Below, piece by piece: positions 8,485-17,656 of a DNA stretch of 64,000 bases. The stretch lies in NCBI RefSeq assembly GCF_023634025.1, contig NZ_JALJCW010000005.1, forward strand, positions 1-64,000. The letters are read 5' to 3'. Source of the stretch: Hanstruepera flava. GTDB taxonomy: Bacteria > Bacteroidota > Bacteroidia > Flavobacteriales > Flavobacteriaceae. The position numbers and the translations under genes are program-made. Below the pieces are notes generated by a model that worked only from the letters and a program-made list of their open reading frames with translations, was not told the origin of the DNA and searched no databases. How positions within the stretch are numbered: the stretch's first letter is position 1; each line of letters opens with the position of its first letter.

Positions 8485-9660
8485 ATGAAAAACACAATTC
8501 TTTTTTTTGTAGTCATATTTTTTTGCTCGCAATTGTATAGTCAAAAACCGAGAGCTAGGGATTTAGGCGTTCCTTTTGTGGGAACAACAGGAACTTTTAA
8601 TGCCATTACTGATGTAAAGGGTGTTGAGGTTGGGTATAGTACTATTATTTCTGGCGAAGGCAAAAACATTGTAGGTGAAGGCCCTATTAGAACTGGAGTT
8701 ACGGCCATTTTCCCGAGAGGAAAAGCTAAAAAATTTAGTCCTGTTTATGCCAATTGGTATAGTTTAAATGGCAACGGCGAAATGACGGGCACAACTTGGG
8801 TAACCGAGTCAGGTTTTCTGGAAACCCCAATAATGATAACCAATACCAATAGTGTTGGAGAGGTGAGACAAGCTGTATTGAAATGGTATGTTGACACCGA
8901 TTGGTACAATGGTGAAGATTGGTGGTATACGTATCCTGTTGTAGCTGAAACTTATGATGGCTTTTTAAATGATATTTACGGGTTTCATGTTAAGGAGGAA
9001 CATGTACTGGAAGCCATTGACAATGCATCAAGTGGAAAACTAGCTGAAGGCAATATTGGAGGCGGAACTGGTATGATGTGTTTGGGTTTTAAAGGTGGTA
9101 CCGGAACATCGTCACGCGTTTTTAAAATAAAAGGTACGGATTATACGATTGGAGCTCTGGTGCAGTCTAATTTTGGAGCTAAAAGAAACCTATCGATAGC
9201 CGGTGTTCCAGTGGGTATAGCATTAAAAGATACTTTAGGCTACGAGTATAAAGCACCACCACAATCAAGAAGACAAGAAGGAGACGGTTCTATTATAGTA
9301 ATAATCGCCACAGATGTGCCCTTATTACCACACCAATTAAAAAGAGTTGCACAGAGAATTCCTTTAGGTGTGGGGATTGTTGGCGGTCGTGGTAGTAATG
9401 GCTCTGGAGATATCTTCTTGGCATTTTCAACAGCCAATGAGAATGCGTTTAGTCGTGATGACATGAGAACCGTGGAAACCATGTCTAACGATTTACTGAT
9501 GCCTGTTTTTGAAGCCACCGTACAAGCTGTTGAAGAGGCCATTATAAATGCCATGGTAGCGGCAGAAGATATGGAAGGCATTAATGGAAACAAGGCCTAT
9601 GCCCTACCTCACGATTTACTTATAGAAACCCTAAAACAATACAACAGAATAAAAGAATAA
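8485..9660 (+). CDS. P1 family peptidase (DmpA/BapA-like aminopeptidase)
   Basis: A 391-residue Ntn-type aminopeptidase related to DmpA and beta-aminopeptidase BapA. These enzymes cut themselves once to free an N-terminal Ser. Visible family features are the start R-D-L-G-V-P-F, the block G-N-I-G-G-G-T-G-M, G-G-T-G-T-S-S-R (the likely self-cleavage region), and G-R-G-S-N-G-S-G-D-I-F-L-A-F-S near the C-terminus. A signal peptide (residues 1-19, ending Y-S-Q) directs export. An in-frame start at 8350 would add 45 residues ahead of the signal peptide and lies upstream of the -7 box, so ATG 8485 is preferred. Substrates are probably D-amino-acid or beta-amino peptides. Confidence 0.87.
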   Translation: MKNTILFFVVIFFCSQLYSQKPRARDLGVPFVGTTGTFNAITDVKGVEVGYSTIISGEGKNIVGEGPIRTGVTAIFPRGKAKKFSPVYANWYSLNGNGEMTGTTWVTESGFLETPIMITNTNSVGEVRQAVLKWYVDTDWYNGEDWWYTYPVVAETYDGFLNDIYGFHVKEEHVLEAIDNASSGKLAEGNIGGGTGMMCLGFKGGTGTSSRVFKIKGTDYTIGALVQSNFGAKRNLSIAGVPVGIALKDTLGYEYKAPPQSRRQEGDGSIIVIIATDVPLLPHQLKRVAQRIPLGVGIVGGRGSNGSGDIFLAFSTANENAFSRDDMRTVETMSNDLLMPVFEATVQAVEEAIINAMVAAEDMEGINGNKAYALPHDLLIETLKQYNRIKE

Positions 9661-9737
9661 CACGGGTAATTATGTTGGAACCACAATGGTCTTTTATTAA
9701 ACCATACATATAGCTACACTAATTGAATTATGAACTC

Positions 9738-10196
9738 ATGAAAAAAATAGAATTTAAAGAACACATAAAAGCCTCTTGTAAAACAGTATATGAAACTATG
9801 CTAGGTTTAAATGATATCACTACATATGAACAATGGACTGCTGAATTTAATCCCACTTCTACTTATGAAGGCAGTTGGAACAAAGGCGCTAAAATGTACT
9901 TTATTGGAACCGATGAAAATGGCAAGCGTGGTGGAATGGTTTCTGAAATTGCAGAAAACATCCCATTTGAATACGTATCCATAAGACACTACGGCATACT
10001 TGATGGTGATACTGAAATAACCTCTGGTGAACACGTTGACAGCTGGGCAGGAGGCTTGGAAAACTACTCATTTCAAGAACACAATGGTATTACAACGGTA
10101 ACAGTTGAAATGGATACTGCTGATGATTATATTGACTATTTTAATAACTTATGGCCAAAAGCCTTAAACACGCTTAAAAAAATAGTTGAGGGTTAG
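9738..10196 (+). CDS. SRPBCC/AHSA1-type domain protein
   Basis: A cytosolic protein of 152 residues with the START/Bet v 1-like fold pattern: an initial beta strand with F-K-E-H-I-K-A-S, a helical segment with Y-E-T-M-L-G, then alternating strands and a long C-terminal helix (A-L-N-T-L-K-K-I-V). Such proteins have a hydrophobic pocket and various roles; none can be assigned here. ATG 9738 follows a TTG at 9723 that would only add five residues. Confidence 0.75.
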   Translation: MKKIEFKEHIKASCKTVYETMLGLNDITTYEQWTAEFNPTSTYEGSWNKGAKMYFIGTDENGKRGGMVSEIAENIPFEYVSIRHYGILDGDTEITSGEHVDSWAGGLENYSFQEHNGITTVTVEMDTADDYIDYFNNLWPKALNTLKKIVEG

Positions 10197-10380
10197 TATT
10201 TTATGTTATTCTAGCTACGAATCCTATGGTATAATACTCCTTAACGCAACAATTAAAAGTAGTTATGTTGATAAAGTTCTTAAGACATATTCGTCATGAA
10301 ATCATAAAGGATAAAAAAACTGCTTTATTATATTAAGTATTTAATCTCTATTAAGAACCATTTTTTTAATCCTGAAGACA

Positions 10381-11670
10381 GTGATAAAATCGAAAAAAAT
10401 AAGTCTAAAAGATGCCATATCTATCGGAATTGGTGGTATGGTTGGCGGTGGTATATTTGCCGTTTTGGGTTTAGCAGTTTCATTAGCTAAAGGTGGTACA
10501 CCTCTGGCCTTTTTATTTGCTGGTATTCTGGCTCTTATTACGTCCTACAGTTATATAAATCTTTCAAAAAAATTTCCAGATCGTGGCGGAACGGTTAAAT
10601 TTATTAATCAAGGTTTTGGAAAAACTATTTTTAGTGGTGCTATTAACAATTTGTTATGGGTAAGCTATATTGTTATGTTATCGCTTTATGCCTCGGCTTT
10701 TGGTTCTTATGCTCCCAACCTTTGGGAAATAACCCACGATAAAACCATAGACTTTCATATTTATGCCAGTGCCATAATATTACTTGCTACTGCTATAAAC
10801 TATTATAGTATTTCTGTGGTTGGTAAAATTGAAGCGTATGCTGTTCTTATAAAATTAATTATTCTCATTGGGTTTATTGGTATTGGTGCATACGGATTAA
10901 TTGGGAATCCCAATGTTGGTCAATTAGCCATTTCCAATTGGGAAAGTCCTTTAAAATTATTTGCAGGCGGAATGGTAATTTTTGTTGCCTATGAAGGTTT
11001 TGAATTGATTGCCAATGCTGCGCCTGATATTGACAATCCGGAAGAAAACATACCGAAGGCCTATTATTATTCTGTCATTTTTGTAATTCTATTATATATC
11101 ATAATAGCATTGGTTACTGTTGGTTCTTTGCCTTTTGAGCAAATTGCAAAGGCAAAAGATTATGTGTTAGCTGAAGCCGCAAAACCTATGTTAGGGCAAA
11201 TTGGTTTTACCATAATAACCCTAGCGGCTTTAATTTCTACATTTTCTGCTATTAACGCGTCGTTATATGGAGGAAGCAAAGTCAATTTTGAAATTGCTGA
11301 AGACGATGAGCTACCCCATCACTTTGTCGCCAAGCTTTGGAATCAACCCATTGGTCTTATGATAACCGCAGTAGCTACTCTTATTTTGGTTAATTTACTT
11401 AACCTGGAAAGCATCTCAACAGCAGGCAGCATTGGATTCATAATTATTTTTGGCATTGTTAATTATGTAGGTTATAAACTGGCTGCTAAAATGCAAACCA
11501 AAAAAATAATTCCCTTATTTGGAGTTCTATTATGTAGCTTGGCTTTGATTACTCTTGTCAAACAACAGGTTAGTGATAATTTAACTGGCATACTGGTTTC
11601 AATGGGTATTATTCTACTATGCTTTATTATTGAATGGGTTTATAAAAAAGTTGAGAAAAAAACTAGCTAA
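10381..11670 (+). CDS. APC family amino-acid permease
   Basis: A 429-residue integral membrane protein with about 12 hydrophobic segments. The first carries the Gly-rich motif G-I-G-G-M-V-G-G-G-I-F (residues 16-26), which forms the substrate site in the APC superfamily. A-Y-E-G-F-E-L-I-A-N-A-A-P-D-I in the middle is also typical of APC permeases. It probably imports an amino acid with a proton or sodium ion; specificity is unknown. The start is GTG at 10381. The upstream 184-base gap (10197-10380) holds no recognisable feature. Confidence 0.85.
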   Translation: MIKSKKISLKDAISIGIGGMVGGGIFAVLGLAVSLAKGGTPLAFLFAGILALITSYSYINLSKKFPDRGGTVKFINQGFGKTIFSGAINNLLWVSYIVMLSLYASAFGSYAPNLWEITHDKTIDFHIYASAIILLATAINYYSISVVGKIEAYAVLIKLIILIGFIGIGAYGLIGNPNVGQLAISNWESPLKLFAGGMVIFVAYEGFELIANAAPDIDNPEENIPKAYYYSVIFVILLYIIIALVTVGSLPFEQIAKAKDYVLAEAAKPMLGQIGFTIITLAALISTFSAINASLYGGSKVNFEIAEDDELPHHFVAKLWNQPIGLMITAVATLILVNLLNLESISTAGSIGFIIIFGIVNYVGYKLAAKMQTKKIIPLFGVLLCSLALITLVKQQVSDNLTGILVSMGIILLCFIIEWVYKKVEKKTS

Positions 11671-11760
11671 ATAGGGCTTCTAAAGAGAACCATTTAGGTA
11701 TATTAACTGCATAGCAATTCGTACCACAGATTATGAATACTATATTTAAAAAACAATACT

Positions 11761-12141
11761 ATGAAAAACTACATTGATGGCTTTGTACACCCTATTCCAA
11801 AAATTTATTTAAAAGAATATAAAAAAGTAGCAGAGCACGTAGCCAAAATTTGGAAAGAATATGGTGCTATTGCCTACTTTGAGTATGTAGGTGATGATTT
11901 GACTTTGGAAGGCACAAAATCTTTCGCAGAAACTATTGGTGCTACGAAAGATGAAGTCATTATATTTGGCTGGGTTATTTTTCCATCGAAATACGTGCGT
12001 GATATGGCCAACAAAAAAGTACCTTTAGATCCTAGAATGGCTGAACTAGTAGCACCTTTGGTTAACCCAAAACAGCTAATTTTTGATGCCAGCAGAATGG
12101 TATATGGCGGATTTAAACCGCTTGTAGATTTAAGCGAATAG
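11761..12141 (+). CDS. DUF1428 family protein
   Basis: A cytosolic protein of 126 residues matching the DUF1428 pattern: start Y-I-D-G-F, then a helix with V-A-K-I-W-K-E-Y-G-A, strand F-E-Y-V-G-D-D, W-V-I-F-P-S-K, and the end R-M-V-Y-G-G-F-K-P-L. These small proteins have a ferredoxin-like alpha/beta fold and no firmly known role. It has its own intergenic regions on both sides. Confidence 0.82.
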   Translation: MKNYIDGFVHPIPKIYLKEYKKVAEHVAKIWKEYGAIAYFEYVGDDLTLEGTKSFAETIGATKDEVIIFGWVIFPSKYVRDMANKKVPLDPRMAELVAPLVNPKQLIFDASRMVYGGFKPLVDLSE

Positions 12142-12229
12142 GAACTGTAAATAGAATTCTATTATAAACTTATAATTATTACTTTAGCACTTTAACCAAC
12201 AAACTACACTACATTTTTCCCTTTAAAAC

Positions 12230-12718
12230 ATGAGACCATTTTTTCTACTTATTGCTCTACTTTCCTTATGCCATATTAATGCCCAAGACAAAAAAATTTG
12301 GGCAAAATCGTTTATAAACCAAGAAGCTCCTGAACTGGTGGTTGAAACCTGGTTAACCGATAAGCCTGATACCGAAGGTAAATTTATTTTAATTGACTTT
12401 TGGGCCACATGGTGCGGCCCTTGTAAAAAAGCTATTCCGGAGTTGAATGCATTTCATGCGAAATTTAAAGACAACTTGGTTGTTATTGGAATTAGTGACG
12501 AGCCGAGTTCAAAAGTTAAGAGCATGAAAAGCCCTAAAATGAATTATTACAGTGCTATAGACACCCAAAAACGCTTAAATCGTATTTATGAGGTTCAAGG
12601 TATACCGCATTGTGTTATAATAAACCCTGAAGGGATTGTTGTTTGGGAAGGCTGGCCTCACCTGGAAGGGCACGAACTAACCGAAGAGGTTATAGATAAG
12701 CTTATTAAAAATAATTAA
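12230..12718 (+). CDS. TlpA-like thioredoxin-fold protein
   Basis: An exported 162-residue thioredoxin-fold protein of the TlpA/ResA type. It has a signal peptide (residues 1-18, ending I-N-A-Q), the redox site W-C-G-P-C at 61-65, and the cis-Pro motif G-I-P at 124-126. It should act in the periplasm as a thiol reductase, for example in cytochrome c maturation. The octaheme cytochrome gene about 1.5 kb downstream makes that role attractive but unproven. Confidence 0.85.
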   Translation: MRPFFLLIALLSLCHINAQDKKIWAKSFINQEAPELVVETWLTDKPDTEGKFILIDFWATWCGPCKKAIPELNAFHAKFKDNLVVIGISDEPSSKVKSMKSPKMNYYSAIDTQKRLNRIYEVQGIPHCVIINPEGIVVWEGWPHLEGHELTEEVIDKLIKNN

Positions 12719-12763
12719 ACAAACCGCTAATTTATAATAGGCTTTATACCAAATTAAAAGGCA

Positions 12764-13603
12764 TTATTTTATAAAGTCAATGCTTTTATCCACAACCTGT
12801 TGTAAGGCGTCAGGCAGCTTGTTTTCTTCCCAAGGGTGTTTGGAGTTGAACACGTGGTTTGCGTTAGCCATGGCAAAAAGATTTGTGCTACTATTCCAGG
12901 CATGTAAACTTTCAGCCTCTGAAAAGAACACAGAAGGGTCATCCGTTCCATGAACAATTAAAACAGGTATGGTTAAGCTTTTAATGGCCTTTTTAATATT
13001 TAAACGCTCTTTATTTGCCATATAATCTTCATAAAATTGATAATTATGAGGCATTTGTTGTTTGGTTCTACCATTTAGAACATATTTTACACCATCTTTT
13101 TTCCATTGCTCCAAATCACCAACAGTAGCGGTCCTTTTTCCAAAATCGCAAATACTTGCCCAGGTAATCAGTTTGGTTATACGATTATCTTCACTGGCTT
13201 TAATAATGGCTATGCCTCCACCTCTAGAATGCCCTATAACTGTTATATCTCTAGCATCAATTTCATTACGAAACGGGTTGTTTGCAGCCAGCAAATGGTT
13301 AAGCATGGCATCTAAATCCTCCAGTTCTTTAGAATAATTGTTTTCTGCAAAAGCATCTAAATCTGGGAAGTCTATAGGGTTATCAACGGTTCCGCCATTA
13401 TGAGAGAAGTTGAATTTAACGAAAACCATATTGGCCTTTACAAATTCTTTGGCTACCAAATTCCAAGCTCCCCAATCTTTAAACCCTTTGTAGCCGTGAC
13501 AAAATATAACCAAAGGTTTTTTTTGGCTATTTTGATTAAAAAAAGCATCCCAAACTATAGGTTTCCTTTCTTCTCTGCTTAATATTTCATTTTTTCGTAT
13601 CAT
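12764..13603 (-). CDS. alpha/beta hydrolase
   Basis: A soluble alpha/beta hydrolase of 279 residues. The oxyanion region is F-C-H-G-Y-K-G (residues 34-40) and the nucleophile elbow is G-H-S-R-G-G with Ser126. The acid is probably the Asp in V-H-G-T-D-D, and the His the one in A-N-H-V-F near the C-terminus. It resembles dienelactone-hydrolase or prolyl-oligopeptidase-type esterases. Its start overlaps the stop of the upstream methyltransferase gene by four bases (ATGA), so the two are translationally coupled. Substrate is unknown. Confidence 0.85.
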   Translation of the reverse strand: MIRKNEILSREERKPIVWDAFFNQNSQKKPLVIFCHGYKGFKDWGAWNLVAKEFVKANMVFVKFNFSHNGGTVDNPIDFPDLDAFAENNYSKELEDLDAMLNHLLAANNPFRNEIDARDITVIGHSRGGGIAIIKASEDNRITKLITWASICDFGKRTATVGDLEQWKKDGVKYVLNGRTKQQMPHNYQFYEDYMANKERLNIKKAIKSLTIPVLIVHGTDDPSVFFSEAESLHAWNSSTNLFAMANANHVFNSKHPWEENKLPDALQQVVDKSIDFIK

Positions 13604-14058
13604 GAACGTGGCTTATCCAGATTTCTATCATACATTACAATACTTCCTGCAACCGAAACATTTAAACTTAACTCCGACTTAAACTTAACCAAATAATGGC
13701 TTTTTTCTATAGCCTGTTTTGATAAGCCATGGTCTTCGGCTCCCAATAAATACACACAGCGTCTTGGATGATGAAAGGTTTCTAAATTTTGGGCTTCATG
13801 GGTTAGTTCCACTCCCACTATCCTAGCACCTTTAGGTAGATTGTTAAAAAAATCATCAAAGGTGTCGTAATGAAAATACGGCATGGCTTTTACAGCATTG
13901 TGTGTATCGCAAGCTTGTTTAGCATAACGATTGCCAATTGTAAATATAAAACTAGCCCCTAAATTTTGAGCAGAACGCCAGAGCACTCCTAGATTTTCAG
14001 GTGTTTTCCCATTTTGGATGCCTATGCCAAAAAATTCGTTTGTAAAATTATCAACCAT
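13600..14058 (-). CDS. TrmH/SpoU-family RNA methyltransferase
   Basis: A 152-residue SPOUT methyltransferase. The three family motifs are visible: P-E-N-L-G-V-L-W-R-S-A (motif 1), L-L-G-A-E-D-H-G-L-S (motif 2) and L-N-V-S-V-A-G-S-I-V-M-Y (motif 3). The last two form the SAM-binding trefoil knot. The protein is about the length of TrmL-type enzymes that 2'-O-methylate tRNA, but the target cannot be fixed from sequence. It is the first gene of a two-gene operon with the hydrolase. Confidence 0.85.
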   Translation of the reverse strand: MVDNFTNEFFGIGIQNGKTPENLGVLWRSAQNLGASFIFTIGNRYAKQACDTHNAVKAMPYFHYDTFDDFFNNLPKGARIVGVELTHEAQNLETFHHPRRCVYLLGAEDHGLSKQAIEKSHYLVKFKSELSLNVSVAGSIVMYDRNLDKPRS

Positions 14059-14161
14059 GTCACAAAAATAATTAAACTATACTTATTCTTACCAACAATT
14101 CTGTAAGCCTAAAATGCGTATTAAAACTCTATAGTAGCAGCATAAAAGATTAAAAAATTAT

Positions 14162-14169
14162 TACTTTTG
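14162..14169 (+). promoter_or_regulatory. -7 box of the octaheme cytochrome gene
   Basis: TACTTTTG is a perfect TAnnTTTG element 36 bases before ATG 14206. It overlaps the in-frame TTG at 14167, so that longer start cannot be used. Confidence 0.5.
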
Positions 14170-14205
14170 TTTTTAACCAAAAGTTTATACTATCAAGACT
14201 GTAAC

Positions 14206-16362
14206 ATGCAAAAATACACCTTACTCCTTCTTTTTATTTTAAGTTTTGCATGTAAGGACGATAAAACTGTAGACAAACCCAATCAAGGCGAATTTGCCCA
14301 TAATTCCACGCTAGCAAATGGTTATATAGGAGACGAGCAGTGTATTTCATGTCATGCTTCAGAATACAAAGCTTGGGAAGGTTCACATCATGATCTCGCC
14401 ATGCAAGTTGCTAACGACTCTAATGTTTTGGGCGATTTTAATAACGTTAATAAAACCATAGATGGGGTAAATTATTTATTTACTCGAGAAGGATCAGATT
14501 TTATAGTGAAAACTAAAGAAATTGATGGTTCTGAAAACACCTATATAATTAGTTACACCTTTGGTGTAGAACCGCTACAGCAGTATTTAGTTGATTTTGA
14601 AGATGGCAAAAAACAGGTGCTTCGTGTAACTTGGGATACTATTGAAAAGACATGGTATCATCAATATTCAGGAGATACCATTAATCCGCATGACTGGATG
14701 CATTGGACCCGTGGTTCACAAAACTGGAATACCATGTGTGCCGAGTGCCATTCTACCCATTTAGAAAAAAATTATAACGTAGAGGCCAATAGTTATAACA
14801 CCACTTTTTCGTCTGTTAATGTTAGCTGCGAATCTTGTCACGGTCCTGCAAAAAACCATGTCGATTGGGCCAAGTCCGGTCATTCATCTGATACAGATAC
14901 ATACTTAAAAACTCTTGATACGCAACTAAACCAAATGAATAGTTGTGCACCATGCCATGCTAGGCGTACCAAATTGACACAAACCCTTGAATCGAATTTG
15001 AATTTTGAAGATCAATATATTGTACAAACTATTTCTACGCCTTTCTATCATGCAGACGGTCAAATTTTAGAAGAAGATTATGTATATGGCTCTTTTTTAC
15101 AGTCTGAAATGTACCATAAAGGTGTTACTTGTACCGATTGCCATAATGCCCATACCCTTGAGCTAAAAATGAAGGGCAACAACTTATGTATGCAATGCCA
15201 TGAGCCAGAATACAATTCACCAAGTCACCATTTTCATCAGAATGATACAGAAAGTGCGCAGTGTATTAATTGCCACATGACTGGAAAAACCTATATGGGC
15301 AATGATTTTAGACGCGACCACAGTTTTAGAATTCCCAGACCCGACCAGAGTATTAGTGCAGGCACACCCAATGCCTGTAATCAATGCCATACTGAAAAAA
15401 GTAATTCCTGGGCAGCTAAAGCCATTGAGAAATGGTATGGTAGCGAACGGAAAAATCACTTTTCAGATTATTTAATATTAACCAACAATTCTAGGTTAAC
15501 AGCTCATGAAATTGAACTGGTTAATGCTTTTATTAATGATTTGAATTATCCTGCAATTGCCCGAGCAACGGCCATAAACAATATTGAGATTTCCAATGAG
15601 AGTCAATACGAGACGATTTTAAAACGTTTGGATGACCCTTCGCCGTTAGTTCGATATAATGCCTTGAATAAATTCAGTACAGCTCCTCCAGAATTGCGTG
15701 TTCAAATCGCATCGAAACACCTTTCTGACACTACCAGAATGGTTCGCATTGGAGCCGTACAATTACTAACCGACGTAGATGCTAGTTTGCTTTCTACAAT
15801 TAATCAATCAGATTTAAATACAGCACAATCTGAATTAGAAACCATGTTGCGTACCAATGCCGACTTTTCTACAGGACGATTACAGTTAGGCGATTATTAT
15901 TTTAAGAAAAACCAATATAACGATGCTATTCATCAATATAGCGAAAGTATTAAAAAGGATAGTTTACTGCTTATGGCCTACCCTAATTTGGCTACTAGCT
16001 ATAGTATAGTTGGCAATACACAAAAAGCACTGGAAACACTTAACCTTTTAATCAATAATGCTCCAGATATGAGTCGTGCCTATTATTTAAGAGGACTTCT
16101 TTACTTTGAATTAAACAATCCCAAGCAAGCGCTATTAGATTTGAAGCAAGCCGTAAAGTTAAATCCTAATGATGCACAGTCGCTTTATAATATAGCCACG
16201 TATTATTATCAGAATCAAGATTATACTAAAGCCGAAGAGTTTGCTCGAAAGGCCATTGCTATTTATCCAGCAAACAGAGACTACCAATATTTGCTAGCAC
16301 TGATTTTTAAAGCACAAGGGCAAATTGATTTAAGCAACCAAATTATGCAAGGCTTACAATAA
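14206..16362 (+). CDS. octaheme c-type cytochrome with HEAT and TPR repeats
   Basis: A 718-residue envelope lipoprotein (L-S-F-A-C, Cys16). Residues about 40-405 hold eight C-x-x-C-H heme motifs: CISCH (46-50), CAECH, CESCH, CAPCH, CTDCH, CMQCH, CINCH and CNQCH. Next comes a HEAT-like region (D-D-P-S-P-L-V-R-Y-N-A-L, repeated as R-M-V-R-I-G-A-V-Q-L-L) and then at least four TPRs to the C-terminus. The cytochrome part resembles cytochrome c554-type multiheme proteins. It should carry electrons in the periplasm, with the repeats acting as a docking scaffold. The partner is unknown, and no terminal reductase adjoins it. Confidence 0.88.
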   Translation: MQKYTLLLLFILSFACKDDKTVDKPNQGEFAHNSTLANGYIGDEQCISCHASEYKAWEGSHHDLAMQVANDSNVLGDFNNVNKTIDGVNYLFTREGSDFIVKTKEIDGSENTYIISYTFGVEPLQQYLVDFEDGKKQVLRVTWDTIEKTWYHQYSGDTINPHDWMHWTRGSQNWNTMCAECHSTHLEKNYNVEANSYNTTFSSVNVSCESCHGPAKNHVDWAKSGHSSDTDTYLKTLDTQLNQMNSCAPCHARRTKLTQTLESNLNFEDQYIVQTISTPFYHADGQILEEDYVYGSFLQSEMYHKGVTCTDCHNAHTLELKMKGNNLCMQCHEPEYNSPSHHFHQNDTESAQCINCHMTGKTYMGNDFRRDHSFRIPRPDQSISAGTPNACNQCHTEKSNSWAAKAIEKWYGSERKNHFSDYLILTNNSRLTAHEIELVNAFINDLNYPAIARATAINNIEISNESQYETILKRLDDPSPLVRYNALNKFSTAPPELRVQIASKHLSDTTRMVRIGAVQLLTDVDASLLSTINQSDLNTAQSELETMLRTNADFSTGRLQLGDYYFKKNQYNDAIHQYSESIKKDSLLLMAYPNLATSYSIVGNTQKALETLNLLINNAPDMSRAYYLRGLLYFELNNPKQALLDLKQAVKLNPNDAQSLYNIATYYYQNQDYTKAEEFARKAIAIYPANRDYQYLLALIFKAQGQIDLSNQIMQGLQ

Positions 16363-16486
16363 TAGTTTGTTTTTCAGACGCTTACTCACACATCTACACT
16401 AAAAAAACAGTTCATTCTTACTCTTGTTACCATTTTTGGCACGTTGTTTGAAACGTCTTTAAATATTAAACTTTAATTCTACGATT

Positions 16487-17578
16487 ATGAAACGTATTCT
16501 ATTATTTTTTACAGTTATATTAACATCTAGTTTAGCTGTAAATGCAGCCACAACCACCAAAATAAATGACAATTCAGCTTCAAATTATGTATCTGGTTAT
16601 GGTAACTCGTTCATATTTGTAGAGGCAGGAATTGAATTTTCGGTTTTTCCTGATGGCCAGTTTGATTTTTATATGCCCAATTACGGTCCAAATGTTAATG
16701 TTGCCGTAAACACACCTGGTGTTAGCATTAGTTTTAACTCTGGTTGTAATTATAATCCATATGTGCAGTATGACGAGTTTGGTGCAGTCATTCAAATTGA
16801 AAATGTTCCTATTTATTATGACTTTTATGGTCGTGTACGACAAGTTGGGGGTATTTTTATAAATTATAATCGTATAGGCTATGTTTCACGTGTTGGCGGG
16901 CTATATGTTTATTACAACAGCTTAAATCGTTTTTCATATTGTACTGGCTTTATAAACCCATTTAACAGAGTTTATGTGTTTAGGCCTTGGCACCGATATT
17001 ACCGTGTTCCTGCCTATAACCATTGTGTGGTTTATAACAGACCGTACAGACAATATTATAAGCCTGTAAGATATACCTACACGACACCCTACAGAAACAA
17101 TTACAGACGTACAACTGCTGTAGCTAGTAGACGTGGCACAACAGTTCAAAGAAACAGGGATTTGGCCACGAGAAACTATTCCAATACTAGTAGACGTAAT
17201 ACTGTAGCCCGTAACAGTACACCTAGCAGACGCCAAGCTACTACCAATACTGGAAGGTCTCAAGTGAATAACCGTGCGACCAATAGACGTTCAGTAGAAC
17301 AATCTACCCGATCTGAACGTCATTCAAGATCAGCAGTAAAAGAAAATTCAAGAAATGAGAGACGTACCATTAAAAGCAATTCTAGAACGCGATCGCAAGT
17401 AACAAAGCGTCCTAATAACTCGTCAAGAAGAGTAGCTTCCGTTGATAGAGCTGGTAGAACACAAAACATGAAAAATAATAAGCGCTATGAAAAACCAAAA
17501 GCGCAAAATTCTCGTACATATAGTAAAGACAGAAATAGAAATACCAGAAATAACTCTAAAGGTCGCTCTGGTAGATAA
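16487..17578 (+). CDS. secreted Arg/Asn-rich protein, unknown function
   Basis: A 363-residue protein with a signal peptide (residues 1-20, V-N-A-A). The N-terminal part (about 21-165) is rich in Tyr, Asn, Gly and Val, and repeats a pattern of the type Y-Y-D-F-Y-G-R-V-R-Q-V-G-G-I-F-I-N-Y-N-R, which suggests a short-strand beta repeat. From about residue 180 to the end it is almost only Arg, Asn, Ser, Thr and Lys, so very basic and probably disordered. I recall similar proteins in other flavobacteria but no function. It could bind nucleic acid, polysaccharide or phosphate outside the cell. It is monocistronic. Confidence 0.7.
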   Translation: MKRILLFFTVILTSSLAVNAATTTKINDNSASNYVSGYGNSFIFVEAGIEFSVFPDGQFDFYMPNYGPNVNVAVNTPGVSISFNSGCNYNPYVQYDEFGAVIQIENVPIYYDFYGRVRQVGGIFINYNRIGYVSRVGGLYVYYNSLNRFSYCTGFINPFNRVYVFRPWHRYYRVPAYNHCVVYNRPYRQYYKPVRYTYTTPYRNNYRRTTAVASRRGTTVQRNRDLATRNYSNTSRRNTVARNSTPSRRQATTNTGRSQVNNRATNRRSVEQSTRSERHSRSAVKENSRNERRTIKSNSRTRSQVTKRPNNSSRRVASVDRAGRTQNMKNNKRYEKPKAQNSRTYSKDRNRNTRNNSKGRSGR

Positions 17579-17603
17579 TATAAACGTTTTGGTTGGTTAG
17601 TTA

Positions 17604-17652
17604 GAAAGTCCTGCGAATAGTATGCGCCTCAAAGCACATTCGTGGGATTTTC
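17604..17652. terminator. hairpin between convergent genes
   Basis: GAAAGTCCTGCGAAT pairs with ATTCGTGGGATTTTC (all differences are G-U compatible), with an inner ATGCG/CACAT pairing and an 8-base loop. It lies between the stops of two convergent genes and probably ends transcription on both strands, though flanking T-runs are short. Confidence 0.5.
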
Positions 17653-17656
17653 TCAT

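Noticed and set aside
14167-14205. TTG start for the octaheme cytochrome
   Set aside because: It overlaps the -7 box, and would place residues before a normal lipoprotein signal.
16934-17263. Minus-strand frame inside the Arg/Asn-rich gene
   Set aside because: It is a low-complexity shadow of the coding strand with no signals of its own.
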